Below are positions 8,187 to 15,571 of a DNA stretch of 64,000 nt, piece by piece. Position numbers and translations under genes: made by a program. Every line of letters begins with the position of its first letter. The stretch's first letter is position 1. This stretch comes from Kribbella caucasensis (GTDB lineage: Bacteria > Actinomycetota > Actinomycetes > Propionibacteriales > Kribbellaceae). The stretch covers positions 186,001-250,000 of the forward strand of contig NZ_SNWQ01000014.1 of assembly GCF_004361855.1 (NCBI RefSeq), read 5' to 3'. The notes under the pieces were generated by a model that was given only the letters and a program-made list of their open reading frames with translations, was not told where the DNA came from and ran no database searches.

Positions 8187-9521
8187 TCACAGTTGCACGT
8201 CCTCCAGCATCTCGGTGACCAGCGCGGCGATCGGCGACCGCTCCGAACGGGTCAGCGTCACGTGGGCGAACAGCGGGTGTCCCTTCAGTTTCTCGACCAC
8301 CGCGACGACGCCGTCGTGCCGGCCGACCCGCAGGTTGTCGCGCTGGGCGACGTCGTGGGTGAGCACCACCCGCGAGTTCGCGCCGACCCGGGACAGCACG
8401 GTGAGCAGCACGTTGCGTTCCAGCGACTGGGCCTCGTCCACGATCACGAACGAGTCGTGCAGCGACCGGCCGCGGATGTGGGTCAGCGGCAGCACCTCGA
8501 GCATGCCGCGGTCCATCACCTCGTCGATCACGTCACTGCTGGTCAGCGCGCCGAGCGTGTCGTACACCGCCTGGGCCCACGGCTGCATCTTCTCCGACTC
8601 GGATCCGGGCAGGTAGCCCAGTTCCTGACCGCCGACGGCGAAGAGCGGCCGGAACACGACCACCTTCTTGTGCTGCCGCCGCTCCATCACCGACTCCAGC
8701 CCGGCGCACAGGGCCAGGGCCGACTTGCCGGTGCCGGCCCGGCCGCCGAGCGACACGATCCCCACGTCCGGGTCGAGCAGCAGATCGAGGGCGACCCGCT
8801 GTTCCGCGGACCGGCCGCGGATCCCGAACGCCTCCCGGTCGCCGCGGACCAGCCGGATCCGCTTGTCCGGCATCACCCGGCCGAGCGCGCTGCCCCGGTC
8901 CGACAACAGGACCAGACCGGTATGGGTCGGGAACTCGCCGGCCTGCCGCAGTTCCAGTACGCCGTCCTCGTACAGCGCGTCCACATCGGCGGTCTCGGCC
9001 TCGACCTCGCTCATCCCGGTCCAGCCGGACGACAGCGCCAGTTCCGCGCGGTACTCCTCGGCCATCAGCCCGCAGGCCGACGCCTTGACCCGCATCGGCA
9101 GGTCCTTCGAGACCAGCGTGACGTCGCGGCCCTCGGCCTTGAAGTTGCACGCGACCGCGAGGATGCGGCTGTCGTTGTCGCCGAGCCGGAAACCGGCCGG
9201 CAACGTCTCCGGATCCGTATGGTTCAGTTCGACCCGGAGGGTTCCACCCTTCTCCCCCACTGGCAGGGGTGCGTCCAGACGTCCGTGCAGAATCCTGAGC
9301 TCATCCATCAGGCGCAGCGCGGTGCGAGCGAAGTAGCCGAGCTCAGGGTGATGCCGTTTGGCCTCCAATTCGGTGACGACGACAACCGGAATGACCACCT
9401 CGTGCTCGTCGAACCGCAGCAATGCGTGCGGGTCGGAGAGGAGCACCGAGGTGTCCAGCACGAAAGTGCGCTGGTCCGGTGTGGATGAGGTACTTGACGC
9501 CTTGGCGTGGGTGGCAGCCAT
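8187..9521 (-). CDS. PIN domain - PhoH family ATPase (PhoH2-type)
   Basis: 444 residues from ATG 9521 (GAGAGGA upstream). An N-terminal PIN nuclease domain (about 18-150) shows TFVLDTSVLLSDP, VVVTELEAKR, DNDSRILAVAC and VTLVSKDLPMR, supplying the acidic metal ligands. A linker is followed by a PhoH ATPase domain (about 235-440) with Walker A GRAGTGKSALA and Walker B FVIVDEAQSL. Fusions of this type are known in mycobacteria as PhoH2, with sequence-dependent RNA helicase/RNase activity linked to growth control. No separate antitoxin-like ORF precedes it here. Confidence 0.93.
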   Translation of the reverse strand: MAATHAKASSTSSTPDQRTFVLDTSVLLSDPHALLRFDEHEVVIPVVVVTELEAKRHHPELGYFARTALRLMDELRILHGRLDAPLPVGEKGGTLRVELNHTDPETLPAGFRLGDNDSRILAVACNFKAEGRDVTLVSKDLPMRVKASACGLMAEEYRAELALSSGWTGMSEVEAETADVDALYEDGVLELRQAGEFPTHTGLVLLSDRGSALGRVMPDKRIRLVRGDREAFGIRGRSAEQRVALDLLLDPDVGIVSLGGRAGTGKSALALCAGLESVMERRQHKKVVVFRPLFAVGGQELGYLPGSESEKMQPWAQAVYDTLGALTSSDVIDEVMDRGMLEVLPLTHIRGRSLHDSFVIVDEAQSLERNVLLTVLSRVGANSRVVLTHDVAQRDNLRVGRHDGVVAVVEKLKGHPLFAHVTLTRSERSPIAALVTEMLEDVQL

Positions 9522-9937
9522 GTCGCACGTCCTCTCGGGCCGCGACGTGCACCACGCCCGGCCCACCAGTGGTTAGGTGTTGGACCGGGATTGAGGGTGT
9601 CTCCCCCCGTCCCGGAGGTCTGGTGCAGACCCCCTCCGGCGCACCGCACGAGCGTCGCCGGGGACCAGCGAGATCGAGACCCAAGGTCTCGGGCACTCCG
9701 TTCTGCCCCTCATGGGGCGACCGGCTGGCGAACGATTCTCATCTGATCGGGCCTCCCGGACAGCCGGCTTCCCCTCCGACCGTCACTCAGAAGGGTAGGT
9801 CGGTCCTGGTAACCCCGCAGCCCGACACGCCCGCCTACGGCGGTTAACGGCTTGTTACACCTTGCCCCCACCCAGGCAAGCCACACCGAGGCCCGTACTA
9901 CGCGCCGCTGCGGGCGTCGTACGGAGCCGCGTAGTGC
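9522..9937. other. intergenic region upstream of phoH, no gene seen
   Basis: 416 bp separate the phoH start from the uppS stop on the same strand. Short frames occur but none looks coding. A small perfect hairpin, CGAGACC-caa-GGTCTCG, lies at 9675-9691 about 155 bp upstream of phoH. It could be part of a long 5' leader. I compared the stretch with the ydaO (c-di-AMP) consensus and saw no match. Confidence 0.5.
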
Positions 9938-10717
9938 TCAGGTGCCGAAGCGGCGTTCGCGTTGGGCGTAGTTGCGGATGGCCCGGAGGAAGTCGACGTG
10001 CCGGAAATCCGGCCAGAGCGCCTCGCAGAAGTAGAACTCGCTCAGCGCGCTCTGCCAGAGCAGGAACCCGCCCAGCCGCTGCTCGCCCGACGTGCGGATG
10101 ACCAGGTCCGGATCCGGCTGGCCCTTGGTGTACAGGTGCTCGGCGATGTGCTCGACGTCGACCCGCTCGGCCAGCTCCTCGATCGAGATGCCCTTCGCGG
10201 CCTCCTCCAGCAGCAGCGAGCGGACCGCGTCGGCCAGCTCGCGCCGGCCGCCGTACCCGACCGCGACGTTGACCAGCATGCCGTCGACGGTGTGAGTGGC
10301 CGTCTCGGCGCCCTTGAGCACCTCCGCGGTGTTGCCCGGCAGCAGGTCGAGCGCGCCGACCGGGTGGACCCGCCAGCGGCCGATCGAGGCGAGCTCCTCC
10401 ACCGTCTGCTCGATGATCCGCAGCAGTGGCTCCAATTCCTCGGCCGGCCGGGTCAGGTTGTCGGTGGACAGCATCCAGACGGTGACCACCTTGACGCCGA
10501 CCTCGTCGCACCAGTCCAGGAACTCCGAGATCTTGCTCGCGCCGGCCTCGTGACCGCGCGACACCGGGTCGCCGGCCGCCCGGGCCCAGCGCCGGTTGCC
10601 GTCGATGATGACGCCGATGTGCCGCGGCATCCGGTCCGGCGACAGGGATCGCGCCAGCCGGCGCTCGTAAAGGCCGTAGACCGCGTTGCGCAGGCGCTGT
10701 TTCCCAGGTGTCCGCAT
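9938..10717 (-). CDS. uppS: short-chain Z-isoprenyl diphosphate synthase (UppS family)
   Basis: A cytosolic cis-prenyltransferase of 259 residues that condenses isopentenyl diphosphate with an allylic primer. The Asp-Gly-Asn motif VIIDGNRRWARAAG (about residues 36-49) and the C-terminal LVIRTSGEQRLGGFLLWQSA and EFYFCEALWPDF segments are diagnostic. The N-terminal extension with PGKQRLRNAVYGLYERRL resembles the mycobacterial Rv1086 type, which makes Z,E-farnesyl diphosphate and not the C50/C55 product, so this may be the short-chain enzyme. As in mycobacteria it is transcribed away from a hemolysin III gene. The ATG at 10717 has GAGGAG a little far upstream; the frame is open to 10750. Confidence 0.9.
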   Translation of the reverse strand: MRTPGKQRLRNAVYGLYERRLARSLSPDRMPRHIGVIIDGNRRWARAAGDPVSRGHEAGASKISEFLDWCDEVGVKVVTVWMLSTDNLTRPAEELEPLLRIIEQTVEELASIGRWRVHPVGALDLLPGNTAEVLKGAETATHTVDGMLVNVAVGYGGRRELADAVRSLLLEEAAKGISIEELAERVDVEHIAEHLYTKGQPDPDLVIRTSGEQRLGGFLLWQSALSEFYFCEALWPDFRHVDFLRAIRNYAQRERRFGT

Positions 10718-10967
10718 AGGCAGATGCTCTCCTCGCCGAAACTCTCTCAACCAGGGCCGTCTGCCGTCGCGTGCAGGCGTGCCCCAACGAGGCTAGCCGA
10801 GATTCGCGGTGGCGGAGAGCGCTCGGCGAACATCCAACTTTCGGCCCGTTCCAGGCGTCGAACCAGGCGTGAGCTGTGTCCGGTCGATCCACAGCCGTCT
10901 CACAGACACTCCGGGAAGGCCGTTTCACCCCGTGATTTGGCCTACATTTCATCCTTACGGACCATTG

Positions 10968-10987
10968 AACCTACGGAACCGTAGGTT
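10968..10987. promoter_or_regulatory. palindromic operator in the uppS/hlyIII divergent region
   Basis: AACCTACGG and CCGTAGGTT are exact inverse arms of 9 bp around a central AA. The motif runs directly into two smaller nested palindromes (CCGTA-ggt-TACGG, then TACG-gttg-CGTA ending in GTAGGT). This suggests overlapping binding sites for a dimeric repressor. It lies 43-62 bp before the hemolysin III start within the 312-bp divergent region, which otherwise shows no gene. No TetR gene lies beside it. Palindromes of the CCTACGG/CCGTAGG type occur upstream of lipid genes in actinobacteria, from memory. Confidence 0.7.
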
Positions 10988-11029
10988 ACGGTTGCGTAGG
11001 TACAGTTCCCAGCGCTCGAGAGGATGGCG

Positions 11030-11749
11030 ATGACGGCCAGGACCGCGAACAGCGAGACCGCGACCAGCACCTCACCCCACGAACTCGGGCACCGGATCTC
11101 CGGCAAGCTGGCCCCGCTGAAGCCGAAGCTGCGCGGCTGGCTGCACGCCGGCACGTTCCCGTTCGCGACCGCGGCCGGCATCGTGCTGATCTGCCTGGCC
11201 CCCAGCGCGAGCGCCCGCTGGGCCGCGGCCGTCTACACGCTCGGCTCGATGCTGCTGTTCGGCATCTCCGCGCTGTACCACCGGTTCTACTGGGGCCCGA
11301 CCGGCGAGGCGATCCTGCGCCGGCTCGACCACAGCAACATCTTCCTGCTGATCGCCGGCACCTACACGCCACTGGGCATGGTGCTGCTGCGCGGCGACGA
11401 CCGGATCCTGCTGCTCAGCATGGTCTGGGGCGGCGCCCTGCTGGGGATCCTGTTCCGGATCTTCTGGGTGCACGCCCCGCGCTGGCTGTACACCCCGATC
11501 TACCTGGCCCTCGGCTGGGTGGCGATCTTCTGGATGGGCGACTTCTACACGCTGGGCGGCGCGTCTGTCGTCACCCTGCTCGCGATCGGCGGCGGCCTGT
11601 ACTCGATCGGCGCGGTCATCTACGGGACCAAGCGCCCCAACCCGTCGCCGCTGTGGTTCGGCTTCCACGAGATCTTCCACGCCTGCACGGTGGCCGCCTT
11701 CATCTGCCACTACATCGCCGTCAGCATCGCGACGTACCGAGCGGGCTGA
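11030..11749 (+). CDS. hemolysin III family (PAQR/TrhA) membrane protein
   Basis: About 239 residues with roughly seven hydrophobic segments. Family marks are ISALYHRFYW (His in SALYH), RLDHSNIFLLIAGTYTP, and FHEIFHACTVAAFICHYIAV near the end, which together give the conserved Ser/Asp/His metal-site pattern of the PAQR superfamily. I chose ATG 11030 over the in-frame ATG at 11024 because GAGAGG then has a 6-base spacing. Bacterial members affect membrane-energetic homeostasis; haemolysis itself is not a safe inference. It is divergent from uppS, as in mycobacteria, with a palindromic operator between. Confidence 0.92.
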   Translation: MTARTANSETATSTSPHELGHRISGKLAPLKPKLRGWLHAGTFPFATAAGIVLICLAPSASARWAAAVYTLGSMLLFGISALYHRFYWGPTGEAILRRLDHSNIFLLIAGTYTPLGMVLLRGDDRILLLSMVWGGALLGILFRIFWVHAPRWLYTPIYLALGWVAIFWMGDFYTLGGASVVTLLAIGGGLYSIGAVIYGTKRPNPSPLWFGFHEIFHACTVAAFICHYIAVSIATYRAG

Positions 11750-11846
11750 TCGTCCAGCCCGATCAGGCCGGGGGGACCGGTACCTGAAGACTGGCTGAAG
11801 AAAGCGCGGCAACATGGTGTCAAAGCCACGTTGACCGGGGGGCATC

Positions 11847-13043
11847 ATGAGCACGACCACACCAGACGAGGCGTTCGCGCCGTTGGGGCGAGACGCCCTC
11901 GACGACCAGGAGTACGCCGACCTGGTCCGCACCGTCACCGGACAACCGGACGCCGAACCGGCCGACGTCCGGGTCGAACCGGTCAACTACCTGATCGGTA
12001 CGCCGAGTACGGAGGCGCTGCTCCGGGTCTTCGGCACCGCCAGACTCGCGGACGGTACGACGACCCGCTGGTCCTGCTTCGTGAAGAAGCTCCAGTCGCC
12101 CCGGCACTGGTCCCAGATCGAGCTGGTACCCGAACACATCCGGGAGAAGTTCATCCAGAACCTGCCGTGGCGGCTGGAGATCGCCGTACACGAGGGCGAC
12201 CTGAAGGCGCTGCTGCCGGAAGGAATGCGGCTGCCCACGCTCTACCGGACGGACGTGCACGACGACGAGCGGGCTGCCCTCTGGATGGAGAACGTCGACC
12301 AGGCGCCGGGTCCGTGGCCGCTGGAGCGGTTCGAGCGGGCGGCCTACCTACTGGGCAGGTTGTCGGCGCGACGCCAGCCGCATCTGGTCAAGCCACTGCT
12401 GCCCCGGGGAGACGTCGAGACACCCGGCGTCGGGCTGCGGTACTACACGAACGGCCGGGTGATGATGGGTGCTCTGCCGGCCCTGGCCGACGCCGACACC
12501 TGGCGGCATCCGCTGCTGGCGGCCGCCGTCTGCAGCACGGGCGACCACGGGCTGAAGGACGATCTGCTCGAGCTCGCGGAACGGCTGCCCGTAGTACTGG
12601 ACGCGCTGGACGCCTTGCCGCAGACCTATCAGCACGGGGACGCGAGTCCGCAGAACCTGCTGGTCACCAAGGACAACGAGGACGAGTTCGTGGTGATCGA
12701 CTGGGGCTTCGACTGCCCACAGGCGGTCGGATTCGACCTCGGCCAGCTACTGGTGGGCCTCGCCCACGCCGGCGAGCTCGCACCGAGCACGCTGCCCCTG
12801 ATCCACCGGGCCATCGTGGCGGCGTTCATGCAGGGTCTGGCCGCCGACGGGATGAGCGTGTCCGAGGAAGAGGTGCTGTACGGCTACCTCGGGTCGCTGA
12901 TGTGCCGGGCGACGTTCACCGCGCTGCCGCTGGAGATCCTCAACAAGACCGGAGACGCGGCGACGCTCGCCATCTTCGAGCAGCGCGTCGAGCTCACCCG
13001 CGCACTGGTCGACCTGGTCCGCCCGATCAGCCAGAAGAACTGA
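11847..13043 (+). CDS. aminoglycoside phosphotransferase-like kinase
   Basis: 398 residues. The catalytic loop YQHGDASPQNLLV (Brenner-type HGDxxxxN, about residue 268) and the metal-binding VIDWGFDCPQAVGFDLGQ place it in the APH/choline-kinase superfamily of the protein-kinase-like fold. The N-lobe is poorly conserved. Most such actinobacterial genes act on unknown small hydroxylated substrates, so antibiotic resistance should not be assumed. The stop is immediately followed by the convergent Ddn-like gene, with no gap between the two stops and no room for a separate terminator. Confidence 0.85.
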   Translation: MSTTTPDEAFAPLGRDALDDQEYADLVRTVTGQPDAEPADVRVEPVNYLIGTPSTEALLRVFGTARLADGTTTRWSCFVKKLQSPRHWSQIELVPEHIREKFIQNLPWRLEIAVHEGDLKALLPEGMRLPTLYRTDVHDDERAALWMENVDQAPGPWPLERFERAAYLLGRLSARRQPHLVKPLLPRGDVETPGVGLRYYTNGRVMMGALPALADADTWRHPLLAAAVCSTGDHGLKDDLLELAERLPVVLDALDALPQTYQHGDASPQNLLVTKDNEDEFVVIDWGFDCPQAVGFDLGQLLVGLAHAGELAPSTLPLIHRAIVAAFMQGLAADGMSVSEEEVLYGYLGSLMCRATFTALPLEILNKTGDAATLAIFEQRVELTRALVDLVRPISQKN

Positions 13044-13514
13044 TCAGCTGGGAGTGAGGACGAAGACCCGGATCGCGCGGCCGCTGCGTTCGACGTACGT
13101 GTCGTACGCAGGCCAGACCCGGATGACGAGAGGCCAGACCCGGTCCCGCTCCGCCCCTTCTGCCAGGGCGGCGCGGACCGGGATCTCGCGGCCTCCGGCC
13201 AACGAAACCGTGGCTTCGGGTGAGGCGAGCAGGTTGGCGGACCATGCCGGGTGATGCTGCTGGCCCCAGTTCGACGCTGTCACGACGAATGCGTCCCCGT
13301 CGGGTGCGTACAGCAGCGGCACGGTCCGCGGCAGGCCGGACTTCCTGCCGTTGGTCGTCAGAAGCAAGGTGGGCAAGGCAGTACGGCCGATGACGGTGAT
13401 CCGGCCGCCGGTCTTTCGTTGCAGCCAGCGATCAACCGGTACGGCAGCGCGACCGACGGTAGCGAACCACGGCCGGTGCCCTAACGACCGGATGACATTC
13501 GTGTACCAGCCCAT
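13044..13514 (-). CDS. deazaflavin (F420)-dependent nitroreductase family protein
   Basis: 156 residues of the Ddn-like split-beta-barrel family. Recognisable segments are LLLTTNGRKSGLPRTVPLLY (F420/flavin phosphate binding), YAPDGDAFVVTASNWGQQHHPAWSANLLASPEA and VWPAYDTYVERSGRAIRVFVL. Mycobacterial relatives use reduced F420 to reduce quinones or nitro compounds, at or near the membrane. ATG start at 13514; it is divergent from the lipoprotein gene, with only 32 bp between the starts. The substrate is unknown. Confidence 0.9.
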   Translation of the reverse strand: MGWYTNVIRSLGHRPWFATVGRAAVPVDRWLQRKTGGRITVIGRTALPTLLLTTNGRKSGLPRTVPLLYAPDGDAFVVTASNWGQQHHPAWSANLLASPEATVSLAGGREIPVRAALAEGAERDRVWPLVIRVWPAYDTYVERSGRAIRVFVLTPS

Positions 13515-13546
13515 GCACGAAGTCTGCCGTCACCCCGCGGGCGGGT

Positions 13547-14047
13547 ATGCATGAGGGTGTGAAGAGCATCCGGTACGCAGCACTGGCAGCCGTCGCCGGC
13601 CTGGTCCTGACCGGGTGTGGCGACGAGCCCGACTCAAACAGCGGAAGCAATCCAACCACCAGCGCACCGACAAGCAGCAGTACTACGACCGGCGGGTTGC
13701 CGCTGACCGTAACCCGCACAGGTGGTTTCGCCGGTTTCGACGACCGCGTCGTACTGGGCGCGGACGGCATCGCCAGCGTCAGCAAACGCGGCAAGGACCC
13801 CGTCCGGTGCAGGCTGGACGCCGGCCTGCTCACCACCATCACCGATGCGGTCAAGCAGATCGACTGGACCGATGTCGGCACGACCAAGCCGACCGTCCGG
13901 TATCCCGACGACATGATCATCGCCGTCGCCGCGAGCGGTGGACTCACCCGCCTCGAAGACCCGAAGGTGAAGCCGTTGGTGACTCCGGTGAGCCAGCTGC
14001 TCACCGAAGCCACCGTGCCGCCCGGCAAGCTCTGCAAGGCGGTCTAG
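13547..14047 (+). CDS. predicted lipoprotein
   Basis: 166 residues. The N-terminus (KSIRYAALAAVAGLVLTGC) is a lipoprotein signal peptide with the lipobox LTGC, so the mature protein is lipid-anchored outside the membrane. A Ser/Thr/Asn-rich linker (about 28-50) precedes a small beta-rich domain (LPLTVTRTGGFAGFDDRVVL onward) with one Cys pair candidate (PVRCRL and KLCKAV). The start could also be GTG 13559. No enzyme motif was seen. Confidence 0.75.
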   Translation: MHEGVKSIRYAALAAVAGLVLTGCGDEPDSNSGSNPTTSAPTSSSTTTGGLPLTVTRTGGFAGFDDRVVLGADGIASVSKRGKDPVRCRLDAGLLTTITDAVKQIDWTDVGTTKPTVRYPDDMIIAVAASGGLTRLEDPKVKPLVTPVSQLLTEATVPPGKLCKAV

Positions 14048-14056
14048 CGGACGGGC

Positions 14057-15475
14057 CTAGCTCGTCGTCAGCGCCACATCGTCGATCACGAAGCTGGTCT
14101 GCAGCGACGAGTCCTCCTGGCCGAGGAACTTCACCGTGACGGTTTTCCCCTTGTAGGCAAGGACGTTCAGCGTCTTCTGGACGTACGACGTGTTCTTGTT
14201 CAGGTTCGAGTACGTCGCCAGCGTGGTCGTGGTCCCGCTGTCCACGATCTGCACCTTGACCGTGTCGTACACCGTCGAGCCGGTCGTCTCGGCCGTGTCG
14301 ATCCGGATCCACAGGGACAGGGACGCGGCCGTCGCCGAGGCCGGGATCCCGACGGACTGGCCGATGTTCTCCGTGGAGGTGCTGCCGTTTCCCTGCAGCC
14401 AGGCCTTCCAGCTGCCGGTACGGGCTGGCCGGCCGGTGTTGTTGGTGATCGGGCCCGACGTTCCGGTCCAGTTCACCGCACCCGATTCGAAGCCCGGGTT
14501 CAGGATCAGGTTGTTCCCGGTCGGCGGCTCGGTGGTGCCGTAGTCCTTCTGCGCGTAGTTCCAGATCATGTGACCGATCGCGTCGATCTGGCGGTCCAGC
14601 GAGGTCAGGTTCAGGTTGCTGATGTTGTCGCAGGACCGGTGGTAACACGGGTCGAACGCCTGCCCGGCCGTGCCGCCCCATTTGGTGGCCTGCGCGGACG
14701 ACTTGGTCCCCTCGGCGCCCGAGAACGTCCCGGCCGTGGGGATTCCGAGCGACCGGAACGCCGCATGGTCCGAACGCCCTTGGACGTCGATGAACTCGGT
14801 CTGCACGCTCTTGCTGGTGAAGTAGCTGACCAGATCGTCACGAGCACCATTGCCGGCCGGATTGTCGTCGTACACGAAGTAGCCCGGGTTCGGCGACGCG
14901 ATCATGTCGAAGTTCAGGTACAGCTCGATCTTGTCCCGATCGGCCGATGGCAGGTTGTTGACGTAGTACTTCGACCCGAGCAGCCCGAGTTCCTCAGCTC
15001 CCCAGAAGCCGAAACGCAATCGGTTTTTAGCCGTTTGCGTGCTGGCAGCGTAGGCAAGTGCGGTCTCAAGTACGCCGGCGCTACCAGAGCCGTTGTCGTT
15101 GATCCCCGGACCGGAACTGACGCTGTCCAGGTGGGATCCGGCCATCACGACGTGGTTCGCGTCGCCGTGCGGCCATTCGGCGATCACGTTGTACGACGTA
15201 CCGGCCGAGGTGGAGAAGGACTGCAACGTGGTGGCGTAGCCGGCCGTGTCGAGCTTGGCCTTCACCCAGTCGGCGGACGCTCGGTACCCGGGCCGGCCGG
15301 TGTACCGGTTGCCGCCGTTGTTCGTGGCGATCGACTGGAACTGGTCCAGATGGGCCTTGGCGTTGGTGACGGAGATATCGGGCGACTCGACCGCCGTCGC
15401 CGTACCGCCGGGGACGACGAGGACGGTGGCGACCAGGACAGCGCCGAGCGCGCCGTACCGGAGGGACTTCAGCAT
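14057..15475 (-). CDS. secreted M28 family aminopeptidase with C-terminal beta-sandwich domain
   Basis: 472 residues from ATG 15475. A signal peptide (1-~29) is followed by an M28 zinc peptidase like the Streptomyces griseus aminopeptidase. Zinc ligands are visible in GSHLDSV (His), INDNGSG (Asp), WGAEELG (Glu), LNFDMIA (Asp) and RSDHAAF (His). The last ~150 residues (from NLILNPGFESGAVNW) form a carbohydrate-binding-like or proprotein-convertase-like beta sandwich. That domain is nearly repeated in the M4 protease just upstream on the same strand. It probably degrades extracellular peptides, completing the work of the M4 endopeptidase. The SD is AAAGGAG, which is itself inside a hairpin. Confidence 0.93.
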   Translation of the reverse strand: MLKSLRYGALGAVLVATVLVVPGGTATAVESPDISVTNAKAHLDQFQSIATNNGGNRYTGRPGYRASADWVKAKLDTAGYATTLQSFSTSAGTSYNVIAEWPHGDANHVVMAGSHLDSVSSGPGINDNGSGSAGVLETALAYAASTQTAKNRLRFGFWGAEELGLLGSKYYVNNLPSADRDKIELYLNFDMIASPNPGYFVYDDNPAGNGARDDLVSYFTSKSVQTEFIDVQGRSDHAAFRSLGIPTAGTFSGAEGTKSSAQATKWGGTAGQAFDPCYHRSCDNISNLNLTSLDRQIDAIGHMIWNYAQKDYGTTEPPTGNNLILNPGFESGAVNWTGTSGPITNNTGRPARTGSWKAWLQGNGSTSTENIGQSVGIPASATAASLSLWIRIDTAETTGSTVYDTVKVQIVDSGTTTTLATYSNLNKNTSYVQKTLNVLAYKGKTVTVKFLGQEDSSLQTSFVIDDVALTTS

Positions 15476-15483
15476 GGGGACAC

Positions 15484-15502
15484 TCCTTTGCCTCACAAAG
15501 GA
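15484..15502 (-). promoter_or_regulatory. hairpin that covers the M28 ribosome-binding site
   Basis: On the minus strand TCCTTTG pairs with CAAAGGA across a 5-base loop (7-bp perfect stem). The 3' arm contains the AAAGGA of the Shine-Dalgarno sequence that precedes ATG 15475 by 7 bases, so the folded leader would hide the ribosome-binding site. Confidence 0.55.
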
Positions 15503-15506
15503 ATCC

Positions 15507-15540
15507 GGGACACACAGCCTGGGCGGAGGCCGTGTGCCCC
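15507..15540 (-). terminator. imperfect hairpin between the M4 and M28 genes
   Basis: GGGACACACAGCC and GGCCGTGTGCCCC face each other around TGGGCGGA, with one mismatch and one bulge. It lies 32 bp beyond the M4 stop and 32 bp before the M28 start on the same strand, and may attenuate or end the M4 transcript. No U-run follows, so the function is uncertain. Confidence 0.4.
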
Positions 15541-15571
15541 GGACTGGATCACAGCGGGACTGATCCCTTGA

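Noticed and set aside
9522..9937. Small RNA or riboswitch in the phoH leader
   Set aside because: Only one 7-bp hairpin is visible, and no match to a known class was found. Kept as a plain intergenic region.
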